The position numbers were made by a program, and so were the translations under genes. 64,000 nucleotides of DNA from Nevskia soli DSM 19509 (lineage in GTDB: Bacteria > Pseudomonadota > Gammaproteobacteria > Nevskiales > Nevskiaceae), in the NCBI RefSeq assembly GCF_000711955.1, contig NZ_JONR01000028.1, positions 1 to 64,000 of the forward strand, written 5' to 3'. Under the pieces are notes generated by a model, which worked only from the letters and a program-made list of their open reading frames with translations, was not told the DNA's origin and ran no database searches. Positions 17,668 to 26,160 of the stretch are shown in pieces (position 1 is the stretch's first letter; each line of letters begins with the position of its first letter).

Positions 17668-18083
17668 GGAATGATTATCGCCTATCGAAACAATGCCCGG
17701 GGCCGCATTGGTCGCTCGTGATCGGGCAGGCAAAGCCTGCGCGGCCCGCACGCCCGGCGGTTGCGCGGAGGATGACTACAAAGCGAAGCGGCATTGGTTG
17801 CACCAGACTACTCAAACTTCGAGAGAGCCCGGAGCCCGATAAGCACAGCTAAAAGCCGCGGCTCTGGCGCCCCAATTCAGGCTCCGCAAGGGTTGCGCGC
17901 GTATCAGGACGCAATTCAAGCCAGATTACCCACCACCATGCAATTGCATTGCCATGACTATATATTTTATATAGTGCTGTGGCAATTGCAAGTGTAGGCT
18001 GAATGCACATCTGCCATCTCTACTGGGCAGCGCTGAGGCCGGCATTCCCTTAGCCTAATAGAAATTACTCACGAGCAAATAAA
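17668..18083. other. Intergenic stretch between HxlR gene and SDR remnant
   Basis: No gene is supported. It holds the 19-bp palindrome at 17957-17975. A short direct repeat of CAATTGCA-like sequence flanks that palindrome (CAATTGCATT before it and GGCAATTGCAA after it). Nothing else is recognised. Confidence 0.6.
17957..17975. promoter_or_regulatory. Single 19-bp operator, ACTATA palindrome
   Basis: ACTATAT-N5-ATATAGT, a perfect palindrome of the same 7-5-7 form as those at 11138 and 22088. A TTGCAT at 17944-17949 could be a -35 box 17 bases from TTATAT inside the palindrome. It lies upstream of the broken SDR and also upstream of the HxlR gene on the other strand, so it may once have served both. 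Confidence 0.65.
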
Positions 18084-18287
18084 GTGACATCCACGGCTGA
18101 AGAATCCTGGGTTCTCGTGACCGACGTGTCCAGTGGTCTGGGCGAAGAATTCGCCAGGCAATACGCGGCTCGCGGGCGGCGATTGGTGCTGGTCGCGCCG
18201 ACTGGAGAAGCTTCAGGAGCTCGCAGCGGAACTGACCTCCGCCCATGGCGTCGAGGTGATCGTAGAAAGGGCCGGCCTGTCAGAGTC
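18084..18287 (+). pseudogene. 5' fragment of a short-chain dehydrogenase
   Basis: The first 70 codons closely match the intact SDR at 22602 (ESWVLVTDVSSGLGEEFARQYAARGR against KSWVLITGASSGLGEEFARQYAAQGR). Then a frameshift occurs near GCGCCGACTGG, after which the RLEKLQELAAEL part continues in another frame. The fragment ends at a run of 13 G residues (18288-18300). The Gly of the TGASSG cofactor motif is already changed to Asp. Confidence 0.82.
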
Positions 18288-18301
18288 GGGGGGGGGGGGG
18301 C

Positions 18302-18490
18302 ACGATTCGTGAAACTCACAAATATTGTGGCCAAGGGTGCAAGGCCCAAGGAAAAGACCTACAAGCTTGCGATGGTGGCGGACTATACCCGGAAGTCTTC
18401 CCCAACGGCTCCAAGCTCTGGCGTCTGAAATTATTGTCGGGATGACGGCAGCGAGACCCGGGTTTCTCTCGGCGCCTATCCGGAGGTGTG
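18302..18490 (+). pseudogene. N-terminal fragment of a second tyrosine integrase (DUF4102)
   Basis: Immediately after the poly-G run the translation matches the N-terminal arm-binding domain of P4-type integrases: VKLTNIVAKGARPKEKTYKL, then in shifted frames G-G-G-L-Y, E-V-F-P-N-G-S-K-L-W-R-L-K and V-S-L-G-A-Y-P-E-V. At least two frameshifts are present and the catalytic domain is absent. It points to an earlier insertion or excision event at this place. Confidence 0.75.
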
Positions 18491-18497
18491 CTGAGAT

Positions 18498-19502
18498 TTA
18501 GGATTTCAGGAATGCCAGCAGATCCTCGTTGACGCGATCCCGTTCGGTCAGGATCAGGCCGTGTGAACCTTTCTCATAAGTGATTAGTCTGGCGTTCTTC
18601 ACCAACTCTGCCGAACGCTTGCCCGAAAGCTCGAATGGCACGATCTGATCGTCCAAGCCGTGGATAACCAGCGTGGGAACTGTGATTGACTTCAGATTGT
18701 CAGTGAAATCCGTCTCGGCGAAGGCTCCGATGGCATGATAGGCCGCCGGCATGCCGGTCACCATGCCCTGACGCCAGAATTCATCTCGGATGCCCTCGGA
18801 TACCTTGGCCCCGGCGCGGTTATAGCTGTAGTACGGCATCGTGACGTCCTTATACCATTGTGAACGATCGGCCAAGACGGCCTGCCGCATGTCATCAAAG
18901 ACGGACATAGGCGCGCCTCCTGGGTTGGAAGGGGTCTGTAGCAGGAATGGCGGAACCGCCCCCACCAGCGCAATCTTACCGACGCGCTTCTGTCCGTGAC
19001 GACCGATGTAGCGGGCAATCTCACCGCCACCCATCGAGTGACCTATAAACGTGGCGTCCTTCAGGTCGAGGGCCTCGGCAAGTGCCGCGAGGTCGTCGGC
19101 GTAGGTGTCCATGTCGTTGCCATGGCCGGGCTGGCTCGATCGACCGAATCCGCGGCGATCATGGGCGATGACGCGATATCCGTGCTGCGAGAGGAAAAAC
19201 ATCTGATTTTCCCAGGCATCGGATGAGAGCGGATATCCGTGGCTAAACACCACCGCCGGGCCGGTGCCCCAATCCTTGTAATAGATGACGGTGCCATCTG
19301 TCATGATGATTGTGTTGGCGGCGCGGCGCGGCGCGCCGCGCCCATGGCTGAGCGCACCTCCTGTGGCGGCATCGGGCTGTTTGGCGAAGGCGCCCCCTGC
19401 CATCCCACTGGAGACAAGCGCCAAGGCCGTGGTGCTGGCGCCCACCAGAATCTTGCGGCGGGCTAGAAGCCCGACATCATCGCTAAACGAATTTGTTGAC
19501 AT
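18498..19502 (-). CDS. Tat-exported alpha/beta hydrolase (non-haem haloperoxidase-like)
   Basis: A 334-residue serine hydrolase of the bacterial cofactor-free haloperoxidase/esterase group. A twin-arginine signal (LARRKILVGAST, Arg15-Arg16, then a hydrophobic stretch to about residue 40) implies export of the folded protein. The triad is Ser in G-H-S-M-G-G, Asp in H-G-L-D-D-Q-I-V-P and His in K-G-S-H-G-L; the oxyanion H-G-Y-P motif is present. The start at 19502 is chosen because it begins directly before the signal sequence. It lies 39 bases from the GST gene on the same strand and may be co-transcribed with it. A broken near copy lies at 16531-16884. Confidence 0.9.
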   Translation of the reverse strand: MSTNSFSDDVGLLARRKILVGASTTALALVSSGMAGGAFAKQPDAATGGALSHGRGAPRRAANTIIMTDGTVIYYKDWGTGPAVVFSHGYPLSSDAWENQMFFLSQHGYRVIAHDRRGFGRSSQPGHGNDMDTYADDLAALAEALDLKDATFIGHSMGGGEIARYIGRHGQKRVGKIALVGAVPPFLLQTPSNPGGAPMSVFDDMRQAVLADRSQWYKDVTMPYYSYNRAGAKVSEGIRDEFWRQGMVTGMPAAYHAIGAFAETDFTDNLKSITVPTLVIHGLDDQIVPFELSGKRSAELVKNARLITYEKGSHGLILTERDRVNEDLLAFLKS

Positions 19503-19541
19503 TTGTGTTATCTCAAATATTGGAAGTAGGTGAAAAGGCAA

Positions 19542-20183
19542 CTACACGGGCTGCTTAACGCTCGGTCGATCCTGCATGTGGGCTGCCCAGCCGACGAGAA
19601 CAGTGCATTCTTCGGGGATCGCGATCTGAGCAAACCCAGCGAACATCAAGCCACCCAGGACAGTGATATCCGCCATCGAGAACGTCTTGCCGGCAATGTA
19701 TGGCTGGGATTTCAGGACCTCATTGAAGTAACGCATGCTTGACACGGCTCTATCGCGCTGACGCTCGCCCCATTCCTCGCGACCTACCCATTCTGGGCTC
19801 TTGTAGGCTTGAAGTGCCGACCCGAGACCCGGAGTGGCATGATGGAAGTAATCACCCACCGAATCGATCAGGATCTCGGCGCGCTTCTGCATCATGTGGA
19901 TCACCGCCTTCTCGCGGGGGCTCTTCCCGGTGAGGACTGGCATGCCGTCTAGGTTGTCCAAATATTCGGTGATGGCCGTGCACTCAGAAATTTGCAGGCC
20001 GTCATCAAGCTCAAGCACCGGTACGGTACCGGTCGGATTTATTGCGAGGAAGGCCGGTTGCTTGTGCTCGGCCGCGGGCAGGTCGATCTTGATGAATTCA
20101 ATCTGGTCACCCAGATTCTTCTCCGCAAGGACTACTCGTATGCGGAAAGGATTGGGGAAACCGGGAATGTCGTAAATTTTCAT
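19542..20183 (-). CDS. Glutathione S-transferase family protein
   Basis: A 213-residue GST that would conjugate glutathione to an electrophile. The N-terminal thioredoxin-like domain includes FPNPFRIRVVLAEKNL, the cis-Pro in NPTGTVPVLELDDG and the glutathione-binding ISECTAITEYLD (Glu-Ser-like); the C-terminal helical domain has the FSMADITVLGGL capping motif. The leader between this gene and the divergent TetR gene holds two CTATC-N4-GATAG palindromes, so it is probably repressed by that TetR. With the hydrolase after it, it looks like a small stress or detoxification operon. Confidence 0.92.
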   Translation of the reverse strand: MKIYDIPGFPNPFRIRVVLAEKNLGDQIEFIKIDLPAAEHKQPAFLAINPTGTVPVLELDDGLQISECTAITEYLDNLDGMPVLTGKSPREKAVIHMMQKRAEILIDSVGDYFHHATPGLGSALQAYKSPEWVGREEWGERQRDRAVSSMRYFNEVLKSQPYIAGKTFSMADITVLGGLMFAGFAQIAIPEECTVLVGWAAHMQDRPSVKQPV

Positions 20184-20192
20184 GGAGAATAC

Positions 20193-20257
20193 CTATCAAG
20201 TGATAGATAGATAGTAGACCTGCCTACTTTCTTATGTCAATATCTATCAGTAGATAG
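20193..20257. promoter_or_regulatory. Two CTATC-N4-GATAG operators in divergent region
   Basis: Perfect 14-bp palindromes CTATC-AAGT-GATAG (20193-20206) and CTATC-AGTA-GATAG (20244-20257) sit between the GST start (20183, minus strand) and the TetR start (20281). One is beside each gene. This is the classic layout for a TetR repressor controlling itself and its divergent neighbour. Confidence 0.75.
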
Positions 20258-20280
20258 TTTCGCGAAGTTGGAGGTAACTT

Positions 20281-20838
20281 ATGGATACTAAAGAAGAGAT
20301 CATGCATGTCGGCCGGTTGATGGCCCAGGCGGGCGGATACCAAGCGTTGAATTTTCGTGATATTGCCTCGGCGATTGGAATCAAGAGCGCGAGCATTCAC
20401 TACCACTTCCCGACGAAGGGTGACCTGGGAGAGGCGCTTGCTAATCGTTACGCGGAGGACATGGCCAGGTTTTTGAAGGAGCTGCAGGTAAAGCACGAGG
20501 ACATCGGTGAAATGCTGAAAGAATATGCGGCTATTTTTCGCGCGCCACTGATCAACGATAACCGTATGTGCCTTTGCGGCATCTTGGCCTCGGAGCACGA
20601 TCAACTTCCCCCGGAGGTGCGCAAAGCAGTAAATCGCTTTATCGACGTCAATGTGGAATGGCTGACCGACAGGCTGCTCAAGGCCAAGGTTGAGCGCAGC
20701 CGCGTTAAGGCGGAGCGCCGCGCGCTGGCTATCTTCTCGAGCATTGAGGGCGCTCAGCTTATCGCTCGAGGACGCGGCGACGTAGCTGCCTTCGATCATG
20801 CCCTCGACGCCTATCGTGGCGCCGGTCTGTTGCCGTAG
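20281..20838 (+). CDS. TetR family transcriptional regulator
   Basis: A 185-residue repressor. The N-terminal helix-turn-helix is QAGGYQALNFRDIASAIGIKSASIHYHFPTKGDLGEAL (residues about 15-55); the C-terminal domain carries NNRMCLCGILASEHDQLPPEVR, typical of the TetR subgroup that controls GST, oxidoreductase or similar stress genes and often has reactive Cys residues. GGAGG precedes the ATG. Two palindromic operators lie upstream, so it probably represses itself and the divergent GST-hydrolase genes. The inducer is unknown. Confidence 0.92.
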   Translation: MDTKEEIMHVGRLMAQAGGYQALNFRDIASAIGIKSASIHYHFPTKGDLGEALANRYAEDMARFLKELQVKHEDIGEMLKEYAAIFRAPLINDNRMCLCGILASEHDQLPPEVRKAVNRFIDVNVEWLTDRLLKAKVERSRVKAERRALAIFSSIEGAQLIARGRGDVAAFDHALDAYRGAGLLP

Positions 20839-21192
20839 TGGATTAACCTATAACCGCGTTGGAACGCGCACTGGAATCAGAAAATTGTCCAACAATCACG
20901 CTCGCGAAGGCGTGAGTTGCTCTTAGGGTGATCCCCATGAAATTTTTGAAGCATGGCGTGAAGTGTCGGCCACGGACCTAGCGCACAATCCAACGAGGGA
21001 ATTCCGCCGCTGATCTCTTCCAGAGAAGACTGCGAAGACTTAGCGCTGTCGCAATCGAGGTCTTCAATATCAGCGTGTTCACGTTGATCATTTCCGTGCG
21101 GAACGAAGTGCCGCGGGAGGAGAGCCCTCTTGCTAATATGGCTTCAGATCGCGCAGACGCCCCTTAACTATGCGGCTACGGTTGGCTGCGCT
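20839..21192. other. Intergenic stretch, nothing recognised
   Basis: About 350 bases between the TetR stop and the end of the acetyltransferase gene. I see no gene, repeat or clear terminator in it. Confidence 0.55.
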
Positions 21193-21882
21193 TCAGCGTT
21201 CGGAAATCTCAACGGCGGTCAGTTTAAGCACGGCGCGACGCTGAAATCCGAGTTTCTCGTATAACCGTATGGCGCCTGCGTTGGATTCGGAGACATGCAG
21301 GAACGAGGCGACGCCCTGCCGCGAATGCTGGGCTATCAAGGCGGTTGTCACCGCAAGCCCATAGCCGCGTCCAGTGTACGCAGGATCGGTGCAAATGCCG
21401 CTAATCTCGCGGGCGCCAGGAACGGACATTCGTTCTCCCGCCATCGCAACTAGGTGTCCATCGGCTTCGATGCCGACGTAGGTGCCGAGATCCGCAGTGT
21501 TTTGGCGAAAGAAATCGGGAAAGGCGATTGCCGTCAGTTTGCCCATCGCTGAGCGGTGAGACATCGTCAGCGGTATCGCGCGATTCGGTTGCGGCAGGGG
21601 ATCGGAGCAAATCTGGCGAAACATCTGTAACACGTTAGATGAGGAAACTAAGCGCCAGGTAGAGGGCAGAGTTTTTGGGCTCGGTCCGAGGAAATAACGT
21701 CGGCCGACCGCCCCCTGTGAGGACGCCACGACGACGTCGTTGGACTCAACGGCCAGGAACGGGGCGTGATCGGCGCGATATCCGCGCAATTGCCCCTCGC
21801 CCTCCGCTATATCGCTGTGTTCACCGGCAAGGCTATACCAAACGGGGTTATCCAAGTAGCTATCGAGGGTTAGTGCGTGCAT
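21193..21882 (-). CDS. GNAT family N-acetyltransferase (FR47-like)
   Basis: A 229-residue acetyltransferase that would move an acetyl group from acetyl-CoA to an amine. The acetyl-CoA site is in REISGICTDPAYTGRGYGLAVTTALIAQHSRQG, with the R/Q-x-x-G-x-G/A loop as TGRGYG, followed by LHVSESNAGAIRLYEKLGFQRRAVLK, the usual end of the fold. The first 90 residues are less conserved. The target amine is unknown. It stands alone, divergent from the small gene and SDR downstream of it on the plus strand. Confidence 0.88.
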   Translation of the reverse strand: MHALTLDSYLDNPVWYSLAGEHSDIAEGEGQLRGYRADHAPFLAVESNDVVVASSQGAVGRRYFLGPSPKTLPSTWRLVSSSNVLQMFRQICSDPLPQPNRAIPLTMSHRSAMGKLTAIAFPDFFRQNTADLGTYVGIEADGHLVAMAGERMSVPGAREISGICTDPAYTGRGYGLAVTTALIAQHSRQGVASFLHVSESNAGAIRLYEKLGFQRRAVLKLTAVEISER

Positions 21883-22087
21883 ACGGAACTCGGCGGGTAC
21901 TTTTTGTCGGCCCTATGACCGACACAAGCTTAACGTGTGTAAGAAGATGTTGCGTGTCAGTCGCATCTTAGTGAGAGGCCCTTGCCGGAAGTTAGTCGGT
22001 CAATACCGCTCAGCCTTCCAGCGTTAAACAGCGTGAACATCGTCCTAGGAAGTTACACCTAGAGGACGGTAGCCATGTTGCGTAATA

Positions 22088-22131
22088 ACTATACTATATG
22101 TATAGTACATGAACTATACATATTGTGTAGC
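22088..22131. promoter_or_regulatory. Tandem 19-bp operators, ACTATA palindromes
   Basis: A perfect box ACTATAC-N5-GTATAGT (22088-22106) and a weaker one ACTATAC-N5-GTGTAGC (22113-22131), centres 25 bp apart, mirror the pair at 11138-11184. TTGCGT (22078-22083) and TATAGT (22101-22106) form a promoter with a 17-base spacer over the first box. It should control the small gene at 22178 and the SDR at 22602. Confidence 0.7.
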
Positions 22132-22177
22132 TCTTATGCGGCATCGTTCCCATTTCTTTTACTGGGTAGGCGCACAA

Positions 22178-22369
22178 ATGATTAAGGCCATGTCGAAGAC
22201 TCAACGGAATGGTCCGGGCTTCTGGACCAATGTTCAGCGTTTCTTCGAGGCCCTGGAGGGCCTCGAAGAGAGCTATCCGGAGCGCTTGGAGTGCCGAGTA
22301 AACCAGCTTGAAGCCCATCTAGCACGATTGCTGGTGGCTGACAAGGCGACTCTCGACGCAGGCCCCTAG
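22178..22369 (+). CDS. Small hypothetical protein
   Basis: A possible 63-residue product starting MIKAMSKTQRNG with helical, charged sequence (FFEALEGLEESYPERLECRVNQLEAHLARLL). I do not recognise it. It begins about 70 bases after the promoter-operator at 22088-22131 and precedes the SDR on the same strand, which supports it being expressed. No strong ribosome site is seen for 22178 or the next ATG at 22190, so the start is uncertain. Confidence 0.4.
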   Translation: MIKAMSKTQRNGPGFWTNVQRFFEALEGLEESYPERLECRVNQLEAHLARLLVADKATLDAGP

Positions 22370-22601
22370 GACACGCAATCCCCGTCCTTAACTGGGCGCT
22401 CGCCGATGGATGCCTGCCTCAGACCGAGTCCGCGCATTGATTTTGTCCCGCAACTCGGTTCCTCATGAAGCAACAGTTCCGTCCCAAAGCGGTTCAATCC
22501 CCATCAGCAGGATCTCAGTTCGTTTCCCACGGCATTTCCGGGGCTATCGCATCATCGGCGTTCTGAGTTGCGAAAGCGTCTTCCCGCAAAAGGTGAATAA
22601 C

Positions 22602-23387
22602 ATGACGTCTACAGAAAAGTCCTGGGTCCTCATCACTGGAGCATCCAGCGGTCTCGGAGAGGAATTTGCACGGCAGTACGCGGCGCAGGGGCGGCCGCTG
22701 GTGCTAGTGGCGCGTCGTCTCGAGAAGCTCCAAGCATTGGCGGCGGAACTAAGCGCGGCCTATCGCATCGACGTGATCGTTGAGCAGGTTGACCTATCGA
22801 CCGTCGCGGCGGCCATCGATTTGCGCCAGCGCTTGCGCGAGCGCGGCGTCACGATCGAAGTCTTGATCAATAATGCAGGGCACGGCATTCAAGGGCCGTT
22901 TCTCGATCGTTCACTGGATGATGCTTTGGGGATGCTGAATCTCGATGTCGTGAGCATGACTGCCGTGACACACTTGTTCGCGGAGGACATGCGGACTCGA
23001 GGACGTGGGGAGATCCTTCTGGTTGCCAGTCTTCTGGCCTATCTAGGGGTGAAGAACTATGCCGTCTATGCCGCCAGCAAGGCTTATGTTCTTCGCTTTG
23101 CCGAAGCGCTCCATCGCGAGTTCAGACGCGATGGGATTACGGTAACCGCCCTCTGCCCAGGACTGACGAACACCGGATTTGTTGCTGTCGCTCAGCAGAA
23201 GATGACGTTCATTCTGAAGCTAGTAATGAGCCAGCCGGCACCGGTGGTTCGGGCCGGGATTCGTGCTTTGCGAACCGCACGCATCAGTGTTGTGCCTGGG
23301 TGGATCGCAAAACTATTCGTGCTTTCGTTCTGGTCCTCGCCGCGGTGGTTACACCAAGCCATTTCCGAACGCGTTATGGGTGATTGA
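22602..23387 (+). CDS. Short-chain dehydrogenase/reductase
   Basis: A 261-residue NAD(P)-dependent oxidoreductase. It has TGASSGLGEEFARQYAAQG (cofactor loop), the ARRLEKL segment pointing to NADPH preference, INNAGHG, and the active-site Ser in LLVASLLAYLG with Y-A-A-S-K. The C-terminal SQPAPVVRAGIRAL part fits the DltE/YqjQ-like SDR group. AAAAGGTGAATAAC precedes the ATG. A frameshifted close copy lies at 18084-18287. Both copies have an ACTATA operator upstream, so the duplication probably included the control region. Confidence 0.92.
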   Translation: MTSTEKSWVLITGASSGLGEEFARQYAAQGRPLVLVARRLEKLQALAAELSAAYRIDVIVEQVDLSTVAAAIDLRQRLRERGVTIEVLINNAGHGIQGPFLDRSLDDALGMLNLDVVSMTAVTHLFAEDMRTRGRGEILLVASLLAYLGVKNYAVYAASKAYVLRFAEALHREFRRDGITVTALCPGLTNTGFVAVAQQKMTFILKLVMSQPAPVVRAGIRALRTARISVVPGWIAKLFVLSFWSSPRWLHQAISERVMGD

Positions 23388-23473
23388 TTTGGCGAGAGGA
23401 AGCGAACCGAATAGAGGGTTGACATCATCAAGCACAACAGCATGTTCCTTCGCGGATGAATAGGAGAGAAATC

Positions 23474-24223
23474 ATGGGAAAGCTAGACGGTAAGGTGGCG
23501 CTGGTCACCGGCGGCACCAGCGGCATCGGCCTGGCAACGGCCAAGCTCTTTGTGGCCGAAGGCGCGCATGTCTATGTCACAGGCCGTCGCCAGGAGAAGC
23601 TGGATGCGGCGGTAAAGGAGGTTGGCGCTGGCATCACTGGCGTACAGGGCGATGTCGCCAGCCTTGCCGATCTCGATAGGCTATTCAGCCAGGTTAAGCA
23701 GGAGAAGGGTAGGCTCGACATCGTATTCGCCAATGCAGGGGCGGCGGAGTTCGCCCCATTCGGCCAGGTCGACGAAGCACACTTTGACCGGATGTTCGAC
23801 GGCAACGTCAAGGGTCTGTTGTTTAGCGTGCAGAAGGCGCTACCCTTGATGCCGGATGGTGGGGCGGTGGTTCTGACCAGCTCGGTCGTCGGTAGCAAGG
23901 GACTCTCCGCAAACACCGTCTATGCAGCCACCAAGGCCGCGATTCGATCCTTTGCGCGGACATGGACCACAGATCTCAAGGCCCGAAAGATACGGGTGAA
24001 CGTGGTCAGTCCCGGACCGGTCGACACTGCTGGACTGAGGGAGCTTCTGGGCGATTCTCCGGAAGGACAGCAACGCAAGCAGGGTTTCGCGCAGATTGTT
24101 CCGATCGGACGTCTGGGGCACGCGGATGAGATCGCAAGAGCGGTCCTGTTTCTCGCTTCCGACGACAGCAGCTATGTCACTGGAACTGAGCTATTTGTCG
24201 ATGGAGGAATGGGACAGGTTTAA
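23474..24223 (+). CDS. SDR family oxidoreductase (glucose 1-dehydrogenase-like)
   Basis: A 249-residue classical SDR. It shows TGGTSGIGLATAKLFVAEGA, the NADP-selective TGRRQEKLD, ANAGAAEFAPF, the active-site Ser in VVLTSSVVGSKG, Y-A-A-T-K, and the C-terminal PIGRLGHADEIARAVLFLASDDSSYVTGTELFVDGGMGQV, so it is complete. AGGAGAGAAATC gives a good ribosome site for the ATG at 23474. It follows the previous SDR by 86 bases. The substrate alcohol or ketone is unknown. Confidence 0.94.
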   Translation: MGKLDGKVALVTGGTSGIGLATAKLFVAEGAHVYVTGRRQEKLDAAVKEVGAGITGVQGDVASLADLDRLFSQVKQEKGRLDIVFANAGAAEFAPFGQVDEAHFDRMFDGNVKGLLFSVQKALPLMPDGGAVVLTSSVVGSKGLSANTVYAATKAAIRSFARTWTTDLKARKIRVNVVSPGPVDTAGLRELLGDSPEGQQRKQGFAQIVPIGRLGHADEIARAVLFLASDDSSYVTGTELFVDGGMGQV

Positions 24224-24309
24224 CCCAAAGACAAGCTTTTACGCAAGAGTTCAATGATGAGTTCGCTTTCGGTAACAGGCCGCAATCGGTGAGACGGGCC
24301 GATACATGG

Positions 24310-24826
24310 GCCAACGCCCCCTCGACAAGGGGCATGCTATTCGCGCAATGGCTCACAAGGAGGATCACCCCCTTCGCGCGCTGGACCATTGTTGAGGACG
24401 GCGTCATCGATCTCCCTTGCGGCTATGGACGCTATGCCCAGATCGCTGCCGAGGATCTGGCGAGGCTTAGCGCAGCGATCTTGGAGAAGCTGGCCGCGTA
24501 TATCGGCAACACCTATACGCTCCATGACCGACTGAGTGCGACCAGGGAGGCACGCATCGCGTGAGCCATTGGCGAATTGCTTGGTTGGAAAGTCAGTTAT
24601 CAGCCGGCGACCACCCCCAGTACCGGAGGCGGTTCAAGAATTTCGGCCTGCTTGAGTTCCCGATCCAGCTTTTTCCGCGTCATTGCCATTGACTATCAAA
24701 ACAGCGGCTTCTTGGGCGCGGACAAGATTATCGCTGGAGTTACCGGCAAGCCCACGATGACGTCCAGGAAGTCGTCACCACACATCACAGCGCTTTTGCG
24801 CAACCTTAGATTTCCGGAGAATACCC
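24310..24826 (+). pseudogene. Decayed NmrA-like NAD(P)-binding protein
   Basis: The sequence carries the C-terminal two thirds of an NmrA-type oxidoreductase in several frames: EDGVIDLPCGYGRYAQIAAEDLARLSAAILE, a stop, then AIGELLGWKVSYQ, then Q-Y-R-R-R-F-K-N-F-G-L in another frame, then AIDYQNSGFLGADKIIAGVTGKP, then a shifted D-V-Q-E-V-V-T-T-H-H-S-A-F-A end. At least three frameshifts and one stop make it inactive; the NAD(P)-binding N-terminus is missing. Confidence 0.75.
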
Positions 24827-24827
24827 T

Positions 24828-25529
24828 ATGAAAGTTCAGAAGTCGGTCGTTTTCGTCACTGGCGGCAATCGTGGCCTCGGCCTCGCGTTCGCGCGAGAGG
24901 CGTTGCATCGCGGTGCAGCAAAGATCTATGTGGGCATGCGCAACACAAATGGCTTCGATGTTCCCGGCCTTGTTCCGGTCAGCCTTGACGTCACTGATCT
25001 CGAGTCGGTCCGCGCTGCAGCCGCGGCGTGTAGTGATACGACACTACTGGTAAACAATGCTGGTATCGGTCGACTCGGATTACCGCTCGATAGCACCATG
25101 GAGGCGCTGTCCCGTGAGGTGTTCGAGACCAACTACTACGGGCTGGTGCGAACGACGCAGGCGTTCGCTCCAGTGCTCGCAAAAAATAACGGCGGCGCAA
25201 TCATCAATGTGCTGTCGGATGTCACCTGGAGGCCGGTGCCGATACTCTCGGCCTACAGTGCATCGAAGGCCGCCGCTTGGAGCTTCACGAATACGCTTCG
25301 CCCGCTGCTGAAAGAGCAGCGCACACAGGTTCTAGCGCTTCACGTGGGTGTCGTTGATACGGATCTCACGAAGGATTTCAACGTACCGAAATCGAATCCA
25401 GCCACGGTGGTGCGGCGTACACTAGATGCTTTGGAGGCGAATATGGAAGAGGCACTTGCCGACGAAGGCACGCAGGTACTGAAGCAGGGGCTGTCTCGCG
25501 AACGGGCATCCTACCTGGACCCGGCGTAG
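24828..25529 (+). CDS. Short-chain dehydrogenase/reductase
   Basis: A 233-residue SDR. The cofactor loop TGGNRGLGLAFAREALHRG, a shortened second strand (IYVGMRN), VNNAGIGRLG, the active-site Ser in INVLSDVTWRPVPILSAYSASK and the Tyr-Lys pair are present. Its short length and YVGMRN segment fit the group annotated as SDR family oxidoreductases near stress regulators. GGAGAATACC lies before the ATG, which is only two bases after the decayed NmrA-like gene, so an older operon is likely. Confidence 0.9.
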   Translation: MKVQKSVVFVTGGNRGLGLAFAREALHRGAAKIYVGMRNTNGFDVPGLVPVSLDVTDLESVRAAAAACSDTTLLVNNAGIGRLGLPLDSTMEALSREVFETNYYGLVRTTQAFAPVLAKNNGGAIINVLSDVTWRPVPILSAYSASKAAAWSFTNTLRPLLKEQRTQVLALHVGVVDTDLTKDFNVPKSNPATVVRRTLDALEANMEEALADEGTQVLKQGLSRERASYLDPA

Positions 25530-26160
25530 GTCGGTTGACAACGAAGGGGGACGCTAGCCGTCATTGAGGCGCATGACGTCAGCTAAGCCCCCTTCTGGGC
25601 ATCGGGGAAGTCGTTTCATTGATCACTGTCGGCGAACTGCCGACCTTTCAGGAGCTTGAGGTACTCAAGATCTTCCCAGTAGTCCAGATGATGGTTGAAA
25701 GGATCTCCTATCATGAAATGAACCAGCCGATTACTAGGTTTTAGGAGAAAAGGACCTGGCGGATATTAGGCGGCTGGTTACGATGACCGAGCCTGACCCG
25801 GTGAAGCACAGTTAAGACCTACTCGGCTCCCGCGGCGCTTGGCGACAGGTCCAACGGGGGCTTGTACGAATACTGCGATTGAGCGCAAGGGAGGGCGTGC
25901 TAACGCTTAATTGACTAAGTCTCGAGCGCAAACAATGGAATGGAGCCATGGATCGCCACGACGCGTAAGAAACACGGTAACAGGTATCCGCCGCCGCAAC
26001 CTATGCGCGGCCGCCGCCCACCTTGATATTTTTCAGTACCAGATCGATCTTGCCTGTGGTGTGGCCGCCTACCAGAACGCAGTGACCCTCCGCGGAGCGC
26101 CACCAGCTGTTGGCCTGCCTAGGGTATTTTCCTCTCAGCATTTAAATTCGCTAGCGGAAA
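25530..26160. other. 630-base stretch without recognisable gene
   Basis: Open frames here (for example 25911-26321 on the plus strand) have odd composition and no known motif. The stretch may be decayed sequence, in keeping with the remnants around it. No repeat or operator was found. Confidence 0.5.

Noticed and set aside
18288..18300. 13-G tract as a phase-variation switch
   Set aside because: Both flanking pieces are fragments of different, already frameshifted genes, so slippage would not restore a product.
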